Shown here in pieces: positions 17,197 through 25,230 of a stretch of DNA of 64,000 bases. Each line of letters begins with the position of its first letter. Position 1 is the first letter of the stretch. A program made the position numbers and the translations under genes. Source of the DNA: Betaproteobacteria bacterium UBA1934. Its GTDB lineage: Bacteria; Pseudomonadota; Gammaproteobacteria; Burkholderiales; Rhodocyclaceae. The stretch is from NCBI GenBank assembly GCA_002337055.1, contig DDFG01000005.1, forward strand, positions 642,158 to 706,157, in the 5' to 3' direction. The notes below the pieces were generated by a model that saw only the letters and a program-made list of their open reading frames with translations, searched no databases and had not been told where the DNA came from.

Positions 17197-19374
17197 ATGA
17201 GCAAGAATCTGGAAAGAAACATCCGCTTCCTGCGGATCAATCATTTGCGCGGCCCCAACATCTGGACCTACCGTCCTGTGCTGGAGGCCTGGATCGATAT
17301 CGGCTCTCTTGAAGAGTGCCCGTCAAACACCCTGCCCGGTTTCACGGATCGCCTGGTGTCCTGGCTACCTGGGCTCGCCGAGCACCGCTGCGGCGTGGGG
17401 GAGCGGGGAGGTTTCCTGGAGCGGCTGCGCGAGGGCACCTGGCCCGGCCATATCATGGAACATGTCGCCATCGAGTTGCAGAATCTTTCCGGTATGCAAA
17501 CCGGCTTCGGTAAGACGCGACAGACTTCGGAGACCGGCGTCTACAAGATGGTCATCCGCACCCGGCAGTTCGACGTGAGCCATCACGCGGTACTCGCCGC
17601 CCGTGATCTGGTGATGGCTGCCATCGACGACACGTCCTACGATGTGCCGGCCGTGGTCGCCGCACTTCGAGACATGGTGGATTCTCTTTGCCTGGGCCCG
17701 AGCACCGCCTGCATCGTCAATGCTGCCACCGAACGGCGCATTCCCCATATCCGCCTGACCGAGGGTAACCTCGTGCAGTTGGGCTATGGTCGTCGCCAAC
17801 GTCGCATCTGGACGGCGGAAACCGACCAGACCAGCGCGGTCGCCGAAGGAATTTCCAGCGACAAGAACCTGACCAAGAGCCTGCTCGCTTCCTGCGGCGT
17901 GCCGGTCCCAGAAGGGCGCGAGGTCAATTGTCCCGCGGATGCCTGGGAGGCCGCTCTGGATATCGGGCTGCCGGTAGTGGTCAAACCATCCGACGGCAAC
18001 CATGGTCGCGGCGTGTTTACTGATCTCTCGACACAGGCAGAAATCGAGGCGGCCTTTCCGTTGGCGGCCGAGGAGGGGAGCAGCGTCATCGTCGAGCGTT
18101 TCGTGCGCGGGCACGAACATCGCGTGCTCATCGTTGGCGGCAAGGTGGTCGCGGCGACACGGGGCGACACTGCATCCGTGATCGGTGACGGCCTCCATAC
18201 GCTGGCCGAATTGATTGATTACCAGATCAACAGCGATCCGCGCCGCGGCGAGACCGAGGATTTCCCCCTTGAACCGGTGCGCCTGGTGCCCGGCGCCAGC
18301 GCCATGCTCGAGTTGGAACGCCAGGGGTTCGGCCCCGAGTCGGTGCCTACCGAAGGGCAAAGCGTGCTGGTCATCCGGCATGGCAACATGGCGTTCGACG
18401 TCACCGACGACGTTCATCCGGATGTCGCGGCGGCGTGTGCGCTGGCAGCGCGCATCGTCGGCCTGGATGTCACCGGGATCGATCTGGTTGCCGAAAACAT
18501 CGGCCGTCCGCTGCATGAACAACGCGGCGCCATCGTCGAAGTCAATGCCGGTCCCAGCCTGCTGATGCACCTGAAACCCGCCGTCGGCAAACCGCGACCC
18601 GTGGGGCAGGCGATTGCCGACCATCTCTTCTCCGCGCATGACGACGGTCGCATTCCCATTGTCGGTATCAGCGGGCATCGGGGTACCACCCTGATCGCGC
18701 GGTTGGTAGCGTGGCTGCTCGGTCTATCCGGTGGCTACGTCGGCGTCGCCTGCCGCGAAGGCTTGTACTTTGATCGCCGCCGTGTCGAAGGCGGTGATCA
18801 GTCCGGCTGGGATGCTGGACAGAGGGTGCTGATGAACCGTTCGGTCGATGCGGGTGTTTTCGAGCACGACGCGCTCGCCATTCTGCGCGAAGGCCTCGCC
18901 TACGACCGGTGCCTGGTGGGCGTTGTCACCGATACAGACGTACAGGGCGGGTTGGACGAGTATTACATCACCACGCCGGATCAGATGTACACCATCCTCC
19001 GCTCGCAAGTCGATGTCGTGCTGTCCCAAGGCGTTGCCGTTCTCAATGCGGAGGAGGAACGGGTCATCGAAATGGCCGATCTGTGCGATGGTGGCGTCAT
19101 CTACTACAGCCAGCGCGCGGATACGCCTGCCGTGGTCGGCCACCGCGAGGATGGCGGGCGCGCAGTATTCGCCGATCGCGGCCAGATTGTGCTGGCGAGC
19201 GGCAAGGAAAGCCAGACGCTGATCGAACTCGCCACCTTGCCCAAGGCAGCACAACGCGCGCTCCCCTCCCTGCTCGCCGCCGTCGGCGCCGCGTGGGGAA
19301 TGGGCCTGGCGCCAGAACTGATAGCTGCCGGTCTCGACAACTTTGCCGCGTATTCCGCGGCACAAGGCGATTGA
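17197..19374 (+). CDS. CphA2-like cyanophycin synthetase paralogue with degenerate Mur-ligase domain
   Basis: A 725-residue relative of cyanophycin synthetase. The N-terminal domain and the ATP-grasp domain are intact (VVVKPSDGNHGRGV, near residues 260-275). In the Mur-ligase-like part the P-loop GTNGKTT has become GHRGTTL (about residues 490-496), losing the lysine. The ETARGG motif is replaced by EHDALA, and NIGKGDH by DTDVQGG. The C-terminal Mur domain present in the next gene is missing. It could use only the ATP-grasp site, as cyanobacterial CphA2 does, or act as a scaffold. It is 14 bases upstream of cphA. No strong ribosome-binding site is seen before the ATG. Confidence 0.8.
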   Translation: MSKNLERNIRFLRINHLRGPNIWTYRPVLEAWIDIGSLEECPSNTLPGFTDRLVSWLPGLAEHRCGVGERGGFLERLREGTWPGHIMEHVAIELQNLSGMQTGFGKTRQTSETGVYKMVIRTRQFDVSHHAVLAARDLVMAAIDDTSYDVPAVVAALRDMVDSLCLGPSTACIVNAATERRIPHIRLTEGNLVQLGYGRRQRRIWTAETDQTSAVAEGISSDKNLTKSLLASCGVPVPEGREVNCPADAWEAALDIGLPVVVKPSDGNHGRGVFTDLSTQAEIEAAFPLAAEEGSSVIVERFVRGHEHRVLIVGGKVVAATRGDTASVIGDGLHTLAELIDYQINSDPRRGETEDFPLEPVRLVPGASAMLELERQGFGPESVPTEGQSVLVIRHGNMAFDVTDDVHPDVAAACALAARIVGLDVTGIDLVAENIGRPLHEQRGAIVEVNAGPSLLMHLKPAVGKPRPVGQAIADHLFSAHDDGRIPIVGISGHRGTTLIARLVAWLLGLSGGYVGVACREGLYFDRRRVEGGDQSGWDAGQRVLMNRSVDAGVFEHDALAILREGLAYDRCLVGVVTDTDVQGGLDEYYITTPDQMYTILRSQVDVVLSQGVAVLNAEEERVIEMADLCDGGVIYYSQRADTPAVVGHREDGGRAVFADRGQIVLASGKESQTLIELATLPKAAQRALPSLLAAVGAAWGMGLAPELIAAGLDNFAAYSAAQGD

Positions 19375-19388
19375 CCAAAGGATTGCCC

Positions 19389-21968
19389 ATGGAAGTTTCC
19401 CGTATCCGGGCCCTGCGCGGCCCCAATCTCTGGACCCGGCACACGGCCATCGAGGCCATTGTCACCTGCCGGGAAGAAGAACGCTCCTTCGAGCGGATTC
19501 CCGGTTTTGAAGTTCGCCTGCGCGACCGCTTTCCCGGCATCGGCGTGCTGCAAGCCACCTCGCACGACGAATCGGTGTCCCTAGCGCATGCGCTGGAATA
19601 CGCCGCACTGGGTTTGCAGGCTGAAATCGGCTGCCCGGTGACGTTCAGCCGGGCCGCCCAGACGGTCGAGGACGGTGTCTATCAGGTGGTGGTCGAATAC
19701 AGCGAAGAAGCGGTCGGTCGCCGGGCGCTCGAACTGGCCGAACAGCTCTGTCAGGCCGCAAAGGACGATGTGCCTTTCGACCTCGCCGACGCGCTCCAGC
19801 AGTTACGTGACCTGGACGAGGATGTTCGCCTCGGTCCCAGCACCGGCGCCATCGTACAAGCGGCAGTGGCACGTGGCATTCCCTATCGACGGCTCACCGA
19901 CGGCAGCCTCGTGCAATTTGGCTGGGGCAGCCGCCAGCGCCGCATACAAGCGGCCGAAACGGACCGCTCCAGTGCCATCGCCGAATCCATCGCGCAGGAC
20001 AAGGATCTCACCAAGAAGTTGCTGCGTGCGGCGGGTGTTCCCGTGCCTCGGGGCCGCCCGGTCAGCGATGCCGAGGATGCCTGGGCGGCGGCTCAGGAAA
20101 TTGGTGGGCCGGTGGTGGTCAAGCCCGTTGATGGAAATCAGGGCAAGGGCATCACGGTCAATGTCACGACCCGCGAAGAAGTCGTACAAGCATATGCGAC
20201 AGCCGCCGAATTCCGCGACGACGTGATGGTCGAGAGTTACCTTCCGGGCAACGATTTCCGACTCCTCGTCGTCGGCAACAAGGTCGCCGCCGCCGCCCGG
20301 CGCGAACCGCCGCATGTGATCGGTGACGGCAAGCATAGCGTTCGCCGTCTGGTCGAAATCGTGAACAGCGACCCCCGCCGGGGAGAAGGGCACGCCACTT
20401 CGTTGACCAAGATTCGTTTCGACGACATTGCACTGGCCACATTGGCCGGTCAGGGACTCGAGGCGGATTCGGTGCCGGCGCGCGGCAAGCGGGTGATTCT
20501 GCGCAACAACGCCAATCTATCCACCGGCGGTACCGCCACCGATGTCACCGACGACGTTCACCGCTCGGTCGCCGCGCAGGCGGTCGCCGCCGCGCAAATG
20601 GTCGGGCTCGATATCTGTGGCGTCGACGTGGTGTGCGACAGCGTGCTCAAGCCGCTGGAAGAACAGCACGGCGGCGTCGTCGAAGTCAATGCCGCGCCAG
20701 GTCTGCGCATGCATCTGGCGCCCTCCTATGGCAAGGGCCGTGCGGTCGGCGAGGCGATCATCGCCAACATGTTCCCCGAAGGCGACGATGGCCGCATTCC
20801 GGTAGTCGCCGTCACCGGCACCAACGGCAAGACGACGACCGTCCGCCTGATCGCCCACATCATCGGCAAGACCGGGCGCAATGTCGGCATGACCAATACC
20901 GACGGCGTCTATATCGGCAGCCGCCAGATCGACAGCGGCGATTGCAGCGGCCCGAAGAGCGCGCGTAATGTGTTGTTCCACCCGGAAGTCGATGCCGCTG
21001 TATTTGAAACCGCGCGCGGCGGCATGTTGCGCGAGGGTCTGGGCTTCGACCGCTGCCAGGTGGCGGTGGTCACCAACATCGGCAAGGGCGATCACCTCGG
21101 CCTCAACTACATCACCACGGTCGAGGACCTCAAGGTTCTGAAACGGGTGATCGTCATGAACGTTGCCCCCAGCGGCGTCGCGGTCCTCAATGCCAACGAC
21201 CCCATCGTCGCCGAGATGGCGGAAAAATGCCCGGGCGGCGTCATCTTCTTCGGCAGCGGGCGCCGTCAATCGGTCATTGCCGCGCAGATCGCGCAGGGCA
21301 AGCGGGCCGTATATGTGGATAAGGGTGATATCGTCGCCAGCGAGGGCGGCAAGGTGATCCAGCGCATCCCGCTGGCCGAGATCCCCCTCACCATGCGCGG
21401 TCACATCGGTTTCCAGATCGACAACGCGATGGCCGCCACGGCAGCCGTCTGGGCACTGGGCATCGATTGGGCAGTGATTCGACTGGGTCTGGCCACATTC
21501 ACCAGCGAAAGCCACAATGTGCCCGGGCGCTTCAACCTGTTCAGTTACCGGGGCGCCACGCTGATTGCCGATTACGGCCACAATCCGGACGCCATGCTGG
21601 CGCTGGTGCGCGCGGTCGAGGCGCTGCCGGGCAGTCGCCGTAGCGTGGTCATCAGCGGCGCCGGCGACCGGCGCGACGAGGACATCCGCCAGCAAACCGA
21701 AATTCTTGGCGAGGCTTTCGACGACGTCATTCTGTATCAGGATCAGTGCCAGCGCGGCCGTGCGGATGGCGAGGTGCTCGGGCTGCTGCGGCAGGGGCTG
21801 GGCAAGGCCAAGCGCACCAGCCATGTCGAGGAGGTTCGCGGCGAATTCGCGGCAATCGACCGCGCGCTGAGCAGCCTGACACCAGGCGATCTCTGCCTGA
21901 TCCTGGTCGACCAGGTCGAAGAGGCGCTGGCGCACATTTCCGCGCGTGTCGGCGAAAGCCGCAAGTAA
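19389..21968 (+). CDS. cphA: Cyanophycin synthetase CphA
   Basis: An 859-residue CphA, close to the usual length of about 870. It polymerises aspartate and arginine into multi-L-arginyl-poly-L-aspartate using two ATP sites. The ATP-grasp domain carries VVVKPVDGNQGKGI. The Mur-ligase domain carries an intact P-loop VTGTNGKTTT near residue 475, then FETARGGMLREGL and NIGKGDHLG. The C-terminal domain has VPGRFNLF and ADYGHNPDAM. AAAGGA lies eight bases before the ATG at 19389. It follows a degenerate paralogue and likely forms one operon with it. No cyanophycinase gene is in the window. Confidence 0.93.
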   Translation: MEVSRIRALRGPNLWTRHTAIEAIVTCREEERSFERIPGFEVRLRDRFPGIGVLQATSHDESVSLAHALEYAALGLQAEIGCPVTFSRAAQTVEDGVYQVVVEYSEEAVGRRALELAEQLCQAAKDDVPFDLADALQQLRDLDEDVRLGPSTGAIVQAAVARGIPYRRLTDGSLVQFGWGSRQRRIQAAETDRSSAIAESIAQDKDLTKKLLRAAGVPVPRGRPVSDAEDAWAAAQEIGGPVVVKPVDGNQGKGITVNVTTREEVVQAYATAAEFRDDVMVESYLPGNDFRLLVVGNKVAAAARREPPHVIGDGKHSVRRLVEIVNSDPRRGEGHATSLTKIRFDDIALATLAGQGLEADSVPARGKRVILRNNANLSTGGTATDVTDDVHRSVAAQAVAAAQMVGLDICGVDVVCDSVLKPLEEQHGGVVEVNAAPGLRMHLAPSYGKGRAVGEAIIANMFPEGDDGRIPVVAVTGTNGKTTTVRLIAHIIGKTGRNVGMTNTDGVYIGSRQIDSGDCSGPKSARNVLFHPEVDAAVFETARGGMLREGLGFDRCQVAVVTNIGKGDHLGLNYITTVEDLKVLKRVIVMNVAPSGVAVLNANDPIVAEMAEKCPGGVIFFGSGRRQSVIAAQIAQGKRAVYVDKGDIVASEGGKVIQRIPLAEIPLTMRGHIGFQIDNAMAATAAVWALGIDWAVIRLGLATFTSESHNVPGRFNLFSYRGATLIADYGHNPDAMLALVRAVEALPGSRRSVVISGAGDRRDEDIRQQTEILGEAFDDVILYQDQCQRGRADGEVLGLLRQGLGKAKRTSHVEEVRGEFAAIDRALSSLTPGDLCLILVDQVEEALAHISARVGESRK

Positions 21969-22012
21969 CCCCGGTCTGGCCGCTGGGATCGTAACCGGCG
22001 GCCGTTGACGAC

Positions 22013-23065
22013 ATGAACGTGCATCGCCCCTTGCGACTCGCGCGCTATCTGGCGCTGGCGTGGATGCTGCTGCTCATCTACGGCAGCCTGCACCCGTTTT
22101 CCGGCTGGCGGGACAACGGCCTGGCGTCGCTCGCGTTTCTCGGCACTCCCTGGCCACGATACTGGACGGGTTTCGACCTAACGGTCAATGTCCTGGCCTA
22201 CCTTCCGCTCGGTGCTTTGCTGACGCTCGGTTTCTGGCGTTTGCCCGGACGCGCAACGGCCGCGGTCCTCGCGGTGCTGATCGGTACGACGCTCAGCTTT
22301 ACGATGGAATGGATACAAAACTGGCTACCCAGCCGCGTCCCCTCCAACCTCGATCTCGCCTGTAACGGTGTAGGCACCCTTATGGGCGCGCTCGTTGCCA
22401 GTTTGACCGGGCCGCGCACGCTCCCACATCTGGGTCGATGGCTGCAAACCGCGCTAGGGCCACTGCCCAACGCGGAATTGGGGCTCACGCTGGTCGGCAT
22501 TTGGCTGTTCATCCCCCTGTCGCCGGAAATCCTGCTTTTCGGCGCAGGCGATCTGCGCCAGATCCTCGGTCTGCCGAGTGCGCTGCCCTTTTCGGCCGAG
22601 CACTTCGCCCGCGCCGAGGCCGCAGTGGTGGCCGCCAATGTCCTCGCCATCGGCCTGCTGGTGCGCATGCTCGCCAGCAATCTGCGCATTGCTCACGTGC
22701 TCGCTTCGGCAGTACTGGCAATCGGCCTGCTGGTGCGCACGCTGTCGGCGGCTGTCCTGGTCGGCCCAGCATCCTGGTCGGCTTGGCTGACGCCAGGTGT
22801 TGCGCAAGGGCTGATTGCCGGAATCGCCCTGCTGTTGCCCGCCATGTGGCTACCAGCGCGTGGCCGTCTGGCGCTGGGTGCACTGGCATTGATGACCGGT
22901 ACCGTCCTGGTCAATCTCGCCCCGGCTAACCCATACTCACCACTGGCGTTGGTTGTCTGGACACAAGGCCACTTCCTCAATTTCAACGGCCTGACTCGCC
23001 TGGTATCGATCGTCTGGCCGTTTCTTGCCCTACCCTACCTGATGGTGTCGGGACGTCGGGAATGA
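22013..23065 (+). CDS. VanZ-like membrane protein
   Basis: A 350-residue polytopic membrane protein with an N-terminal VanZ-like domain: YGSLHPFSGWRD, DLTVNVLAYLPLGALL, and SFTMEWIQNWLPSRVPSNLD are the recognisable segments. The C-terminal half adds more hydrophobic spans. Residues around 209-243 contain an in-frame tandem repeat of VLAIGLLVR (see the repeat entry). It is the last plus-strand gene after cphA, 44 bases downstream. It converges on the sirtuin gene with one base between stops. VanZ-like proteins have no common assigned function, so any link to cyanophycin is only positional. Confidence 0.75.
   Translation: MNVHRPLRLARYLALAWMLLLIYGSLHPFSGWRDNGLASLAFLGTPWPRYWTGFDLTVNVLAYLPLGALLTLGFWRLPGRATAAVLAVLIGTTLSFTMEWIQNWLPSRVPSNLDLACNGVGTLMGALVASLTGPRTLPHLGRWLQTALGPLPNAELGLTLVGIWLFIPLSPEILLFGAGDLRQILGLPSALPFSAEHFARAEAAVVAANVLAIGLLVRMLASNLRIAHVLASAVLAIGLLVRTLSAAVLVGPASWSAWLTPGVAQGLIAGIALLLPAMWLPARGRLALGALALMTGTVLVNLAPANPYSPLALVVWTQGHFLNFNGLTRLVSIVWPFLALPYLMVSGRRE
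22649..22739 (+). repeat. In-frame direct repeat inside the VanZ-like gene
   Basis: A 19-base word, ATCGGCCTGCTGGTGCGCA, occurs at 22649-22667 and again at 22721-22739. The period is exactly 72 bases (24 codons), so VLAIGLLVR is repeated in frame within hydrophobic segments. This looks like a partly diverged tandem duplication. Confidence 0.7.
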
Positions 23066-23066
23066 C

Positions 23067-23855
23067 TCAGGCGGCGGCACCCAATCTTTCCATCAGGGCG
23101 TTCATCGCCTCGGCCGCACCCAAAGCGAGCTTATAGGTGATGTAGGGCGTCACCCGCGTGTCGCCCGGATTGATTTCGACAGTCGGTACGCCCGCCCGGG
23201 CGGCCCACACCACCGGCTGGGCAATATAGGGAAAGACGCTGGTGGTGCCGATGCTGAACACCAGGTCGAAACCTTTTTCCAGCTCGTCGTAAAACCGGCC
23301 CAGTTCGTCTTCCGGCAGCATTTCACCGAACAACACCACCTCGGGACGCATTTCGCCTTCGCATCGCGGGCAAACCGGCGGCAAGGGTCGATCCTCCAGA
23401 GACGGGACAGTCTCACGGTTGCCGCAGTGCTCACAGCGCAAGCGGTGGACGTCGCCATGGATCGGGATCACCCGGCGGCTGCCCGCCTGCTGGTGCAAGC
23501 CGTCGATGTTTTGCGTAAATACCACGACCGTGGCGAAATCGGCCTCCAGGCGGGCTATGGCGCGATGCGCGTCGTTGGGGCCGGCGTCGCGGCAATTGTG
23601 CTCGATCTGCGCCAGATACTTCCAGGTGATGTCCGGCCGGATCGCCAGCATGTCGCCGGAAAGCGCATCCTCGATGCGGATGCCTTCCTCGGTCAGGCCG
23701 CTGTTGTAGAGGCCGCCGATGCCACGATAGGTCGGCAGGCCGGAATCGGCGGAAATGCCGGCGCCGGTGATGAACAGGATGCGCCGCGCCGCGCCGAGGT
23801 GGCGGGCCACCGCGTCGAGCGTCTCGGCGTGATCGGCAATCTGGATTTCGGTCAT
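23067..23855 (-). CDS. cobB: Sir2-family NAD-dependent protein deacylase
   Basis: A 262-residue class III sirtuin. The NAD-binding motif is FITGAGISADSGLPTYRG near residues 26-43, then FTQNIDGLHQQAG and the catalytic IPIHGD. The zinc site is formed by CEHC and CPRC. Sirtuins remove acyl groups from lysines, for example on acetyl-CoA synthetase. The ATG at 23855 is chosen because the longer frame is unrelated sequence antisense to the neighbouring ferredoxin gene. It diverges from the [2Fe-2S] gene, with 54 bases between the start codons. Confidence 0.92.
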   Translation of the reverse strand: MTEIQIADHAETLDAVARHLGAARRILFITGAGISADSGLPTYRGIGGLYNSGLTEEGIRIEDALSGDMLAIRPDITWKYLAQIEHNCRDAGPNDAHRAIARLEADFATVVVFTQNIDGLHQQAGSRRVIPIHGDVHRLRCEHCGNRETVPSLEDRPLPPVCPRCEGEMRPEVVLFGEMLPEDELGRFYDELEKGFDLVFSIGTTSVFPYIAQPVVWAARAGVPTVEINPGDTRVTPYITYKLALGAAEAMNALMERLGAAA

Positions 23856-23909
23856 GGCAGGGCCTCTGCGGCCATTATAATGGGCCTTCTTGTTTCCACG
23901 GTACGAACC

Positions 23910-24215
23910 ATGAGCCATTTTGAGCATCATGTCTTTTTCTGCTGCAACCAACGCGGCGCCGGCGAAACCTGCTGCAATCAGCATGGCGCCAGCGAGTTGC
24001 TGGCCTACGCCAAGGATCGCGCCCGCGCCCTGGGCGTCAACAGCGACCGTATCCGGCTCAACAAGGCGGGTTGCCTGGGTCGCTGCGACGACGGCCCGGT
24101 GATCGTGATCTACCCGGAAGCAGTGTGGTACACCTATGTCGACCAGCAGGACATCGACGAGATCCTGTCCGAACATCTGATGCATGGTCGCATCGTCGAA
24201 CGGTTGCGCATATGA
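23910..24215 (+). CDS. Thioredoxin-like [2Fe-2S] ferredoxin
   Basis: A 101-residue protein of the thioredoxin-like ferredoxin type. Cysteine-rich CCNQRGAGETCCNQHGA near residues 10-26 and NKAGCLGRCDDGPVIVIYPE supply the cluster ligands in the family pattern. The ATG at 23910 gives the compact family length, and the longer frame upstream overlaps the sirtuin start. The stop overlaps the next gene's ATG by four bases (ATGA), so it is coupled to the alpha/beta hydrolase and cutA. Confidence 0.87.
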   Translation: MSHFEHHVFFCCNQRGAGETCCNQHGASELLAYAKDRARALGVNSDRIRLNKAGCLGRCDDGPVIVIYPEAVWYTYVDQQDIDEILSEHLMHGRIVERLRI

Positions 24216-24856
24216 AAGCAGAAACCCGACTGATTTCCGGCCCGGCCGGCCCGCTCGAAGTCATTGTCGAAACGCCGCTCCACCCGCGGGGCATTGCGCT
24301 CATCGCGCACCCGCATCCGCTGGGCGGCGGCGCCAATACCAACAAGGTCGTGCATACGCTGGCACGCGCCTTCGTCGGTTTGGGCTATAGCGCCTGGCGG
24401 CCCAATTTTCGCGGCGTTGGCGACAGTGCCGGCACGCATGACGAAGGCGAGGGCGAGACCTGGGACTTGCTCGCTGCGTTGGCCGCTGCCCGAGCCGAAT
24501 TGGGAGAACAGCCGGTCGCCCTGGCCGGATTCTCGTTTGGCGCCTATTGCCAGACCCGCGTCGCCCAGCAGCTGCTCGCCGACGGCCGCCCGGCCCGCGG
24601 CCTGGTACTGGTCGGCACCGCCGCCGGGCACGTGGAAGGCACACGCCAGTACGACACTGCCGCCGTGCCGCCCGACACCCTGGTCATTCACGGCTCGGCC
24701 GACGAAACAGTGCCACTCGCCAATGTGCTGGCCTGGGCCGAACCGCTCGACTTGCCAGTCACCGTGATTCCCGGCGCCGATCATTTCTTTCATCGGCGCC
24801 TGCACGTACTGCGAGACCTGGTTGTGCGCCACTGGCACGCCCTGGAGGCTACGTGA
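24212..24856 (+). CDS. Alpha/beta hydrolase, COG2945-like
   Basis: A 214-residue alpha/beta-hydrolase. The nucleophile elbow is GFSFGAY near residues 108-114. The oxyanion region reads ALIAHPHPLGGGANTNKVV, the acid is likely in VIHGSADE, and the histidine in PGADHFFHRRL. This small intracellular family is often near ferredoxin and CutA genes in betaproteobacteria, but its substrate is unknown. There is no signal peptide. The start overlaps the ferredoxin stop and its stop overlaps the cutA start. Confidence 0.85.
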   Translation: MKAETRLISGPAGPLEVIVETPLHPRGIALIAHPHPLGGGANTNKVVHTLARAFVGLGYSAWRPNFRGVGDSAGTHDEGEGETWDLLAALAAARAELGEQPVALAGFSFGAYCQTRVAQQLLADGRPARGLVLVGTAAGHVEGTRQYDTAAVPPDTLVIHGSADETVPLANVLAWAEPLDLPVTVIPGADHFFHRRLHVLRDLVVRHWHALEAT

Positions 24857-25230
24857 CCGTGGTCGCCGACTTCGCTGTCGCTCCCGTGCCTGACGCTCTG
24901 TCCTTTGCGACAACGCCCTGCCTGGTGCTGACCAACTGTCCGGATGCCGGCCTCGCCGAACGGCTCGCCCGCGAGGTATTGGCGGCGCGCCTCGCCGCCT
25001 GCGTCAACATCCTGCCGGCCTGCCAATCTCTGTATCGCTGGCAGAATGCCATCGAAAGCGCCTGCGAGGTGCCGGTGCTGTTCAAGACCACGCAAGATCG
25101 CTATCCGGCCCTGCTCGAGGCGATTACCCGTCTGCACCCCTACAACATCCCCGAAATCATTGCCCTGCCCGTGACCGCCGGCCTGCCCGCCTATCTGGAC
25201 TGGGTCGTCGCCGAAACCCGAGAACCGTGA
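24853..25230 (+). CDS. cutA: CutA, divalent-ion tolerance family protein
   Basis: A 125-residue CutA-family protein. Conserved segments are ARLAACVNILPACQSLYRW, the EVPVLFKTTQDRYPALLEAI stretch, and HPYNIPEIIALPV. CutA proteins form very stable trimers and were linked to divalent-cation tolerance, though the mechanism is unclear. The start is taken as GTG at 24853, which overlaps the TGA of the preceding gene. The N-terminus is then about 20 residues longer than minimal CutA. An internal start is possible. Confidence 0.9.
   Translation: MTVVADFAVAPVPDALSFATTPCLVLTNCPDAGLAERLAREVLAARLAACVNILPACQSLYRWQNAIESACEVPVLFKTTQDRYPALLEAITRLHPYNIPEIIALPVTAGLPAYLDWVVAETREP

Noticed and set aside
24610..24645. 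CACGTGGAA word resembling parS
   Set aside because: Only one half matches, and it lies inside the alpha/beta-hydrolase coding sequence.
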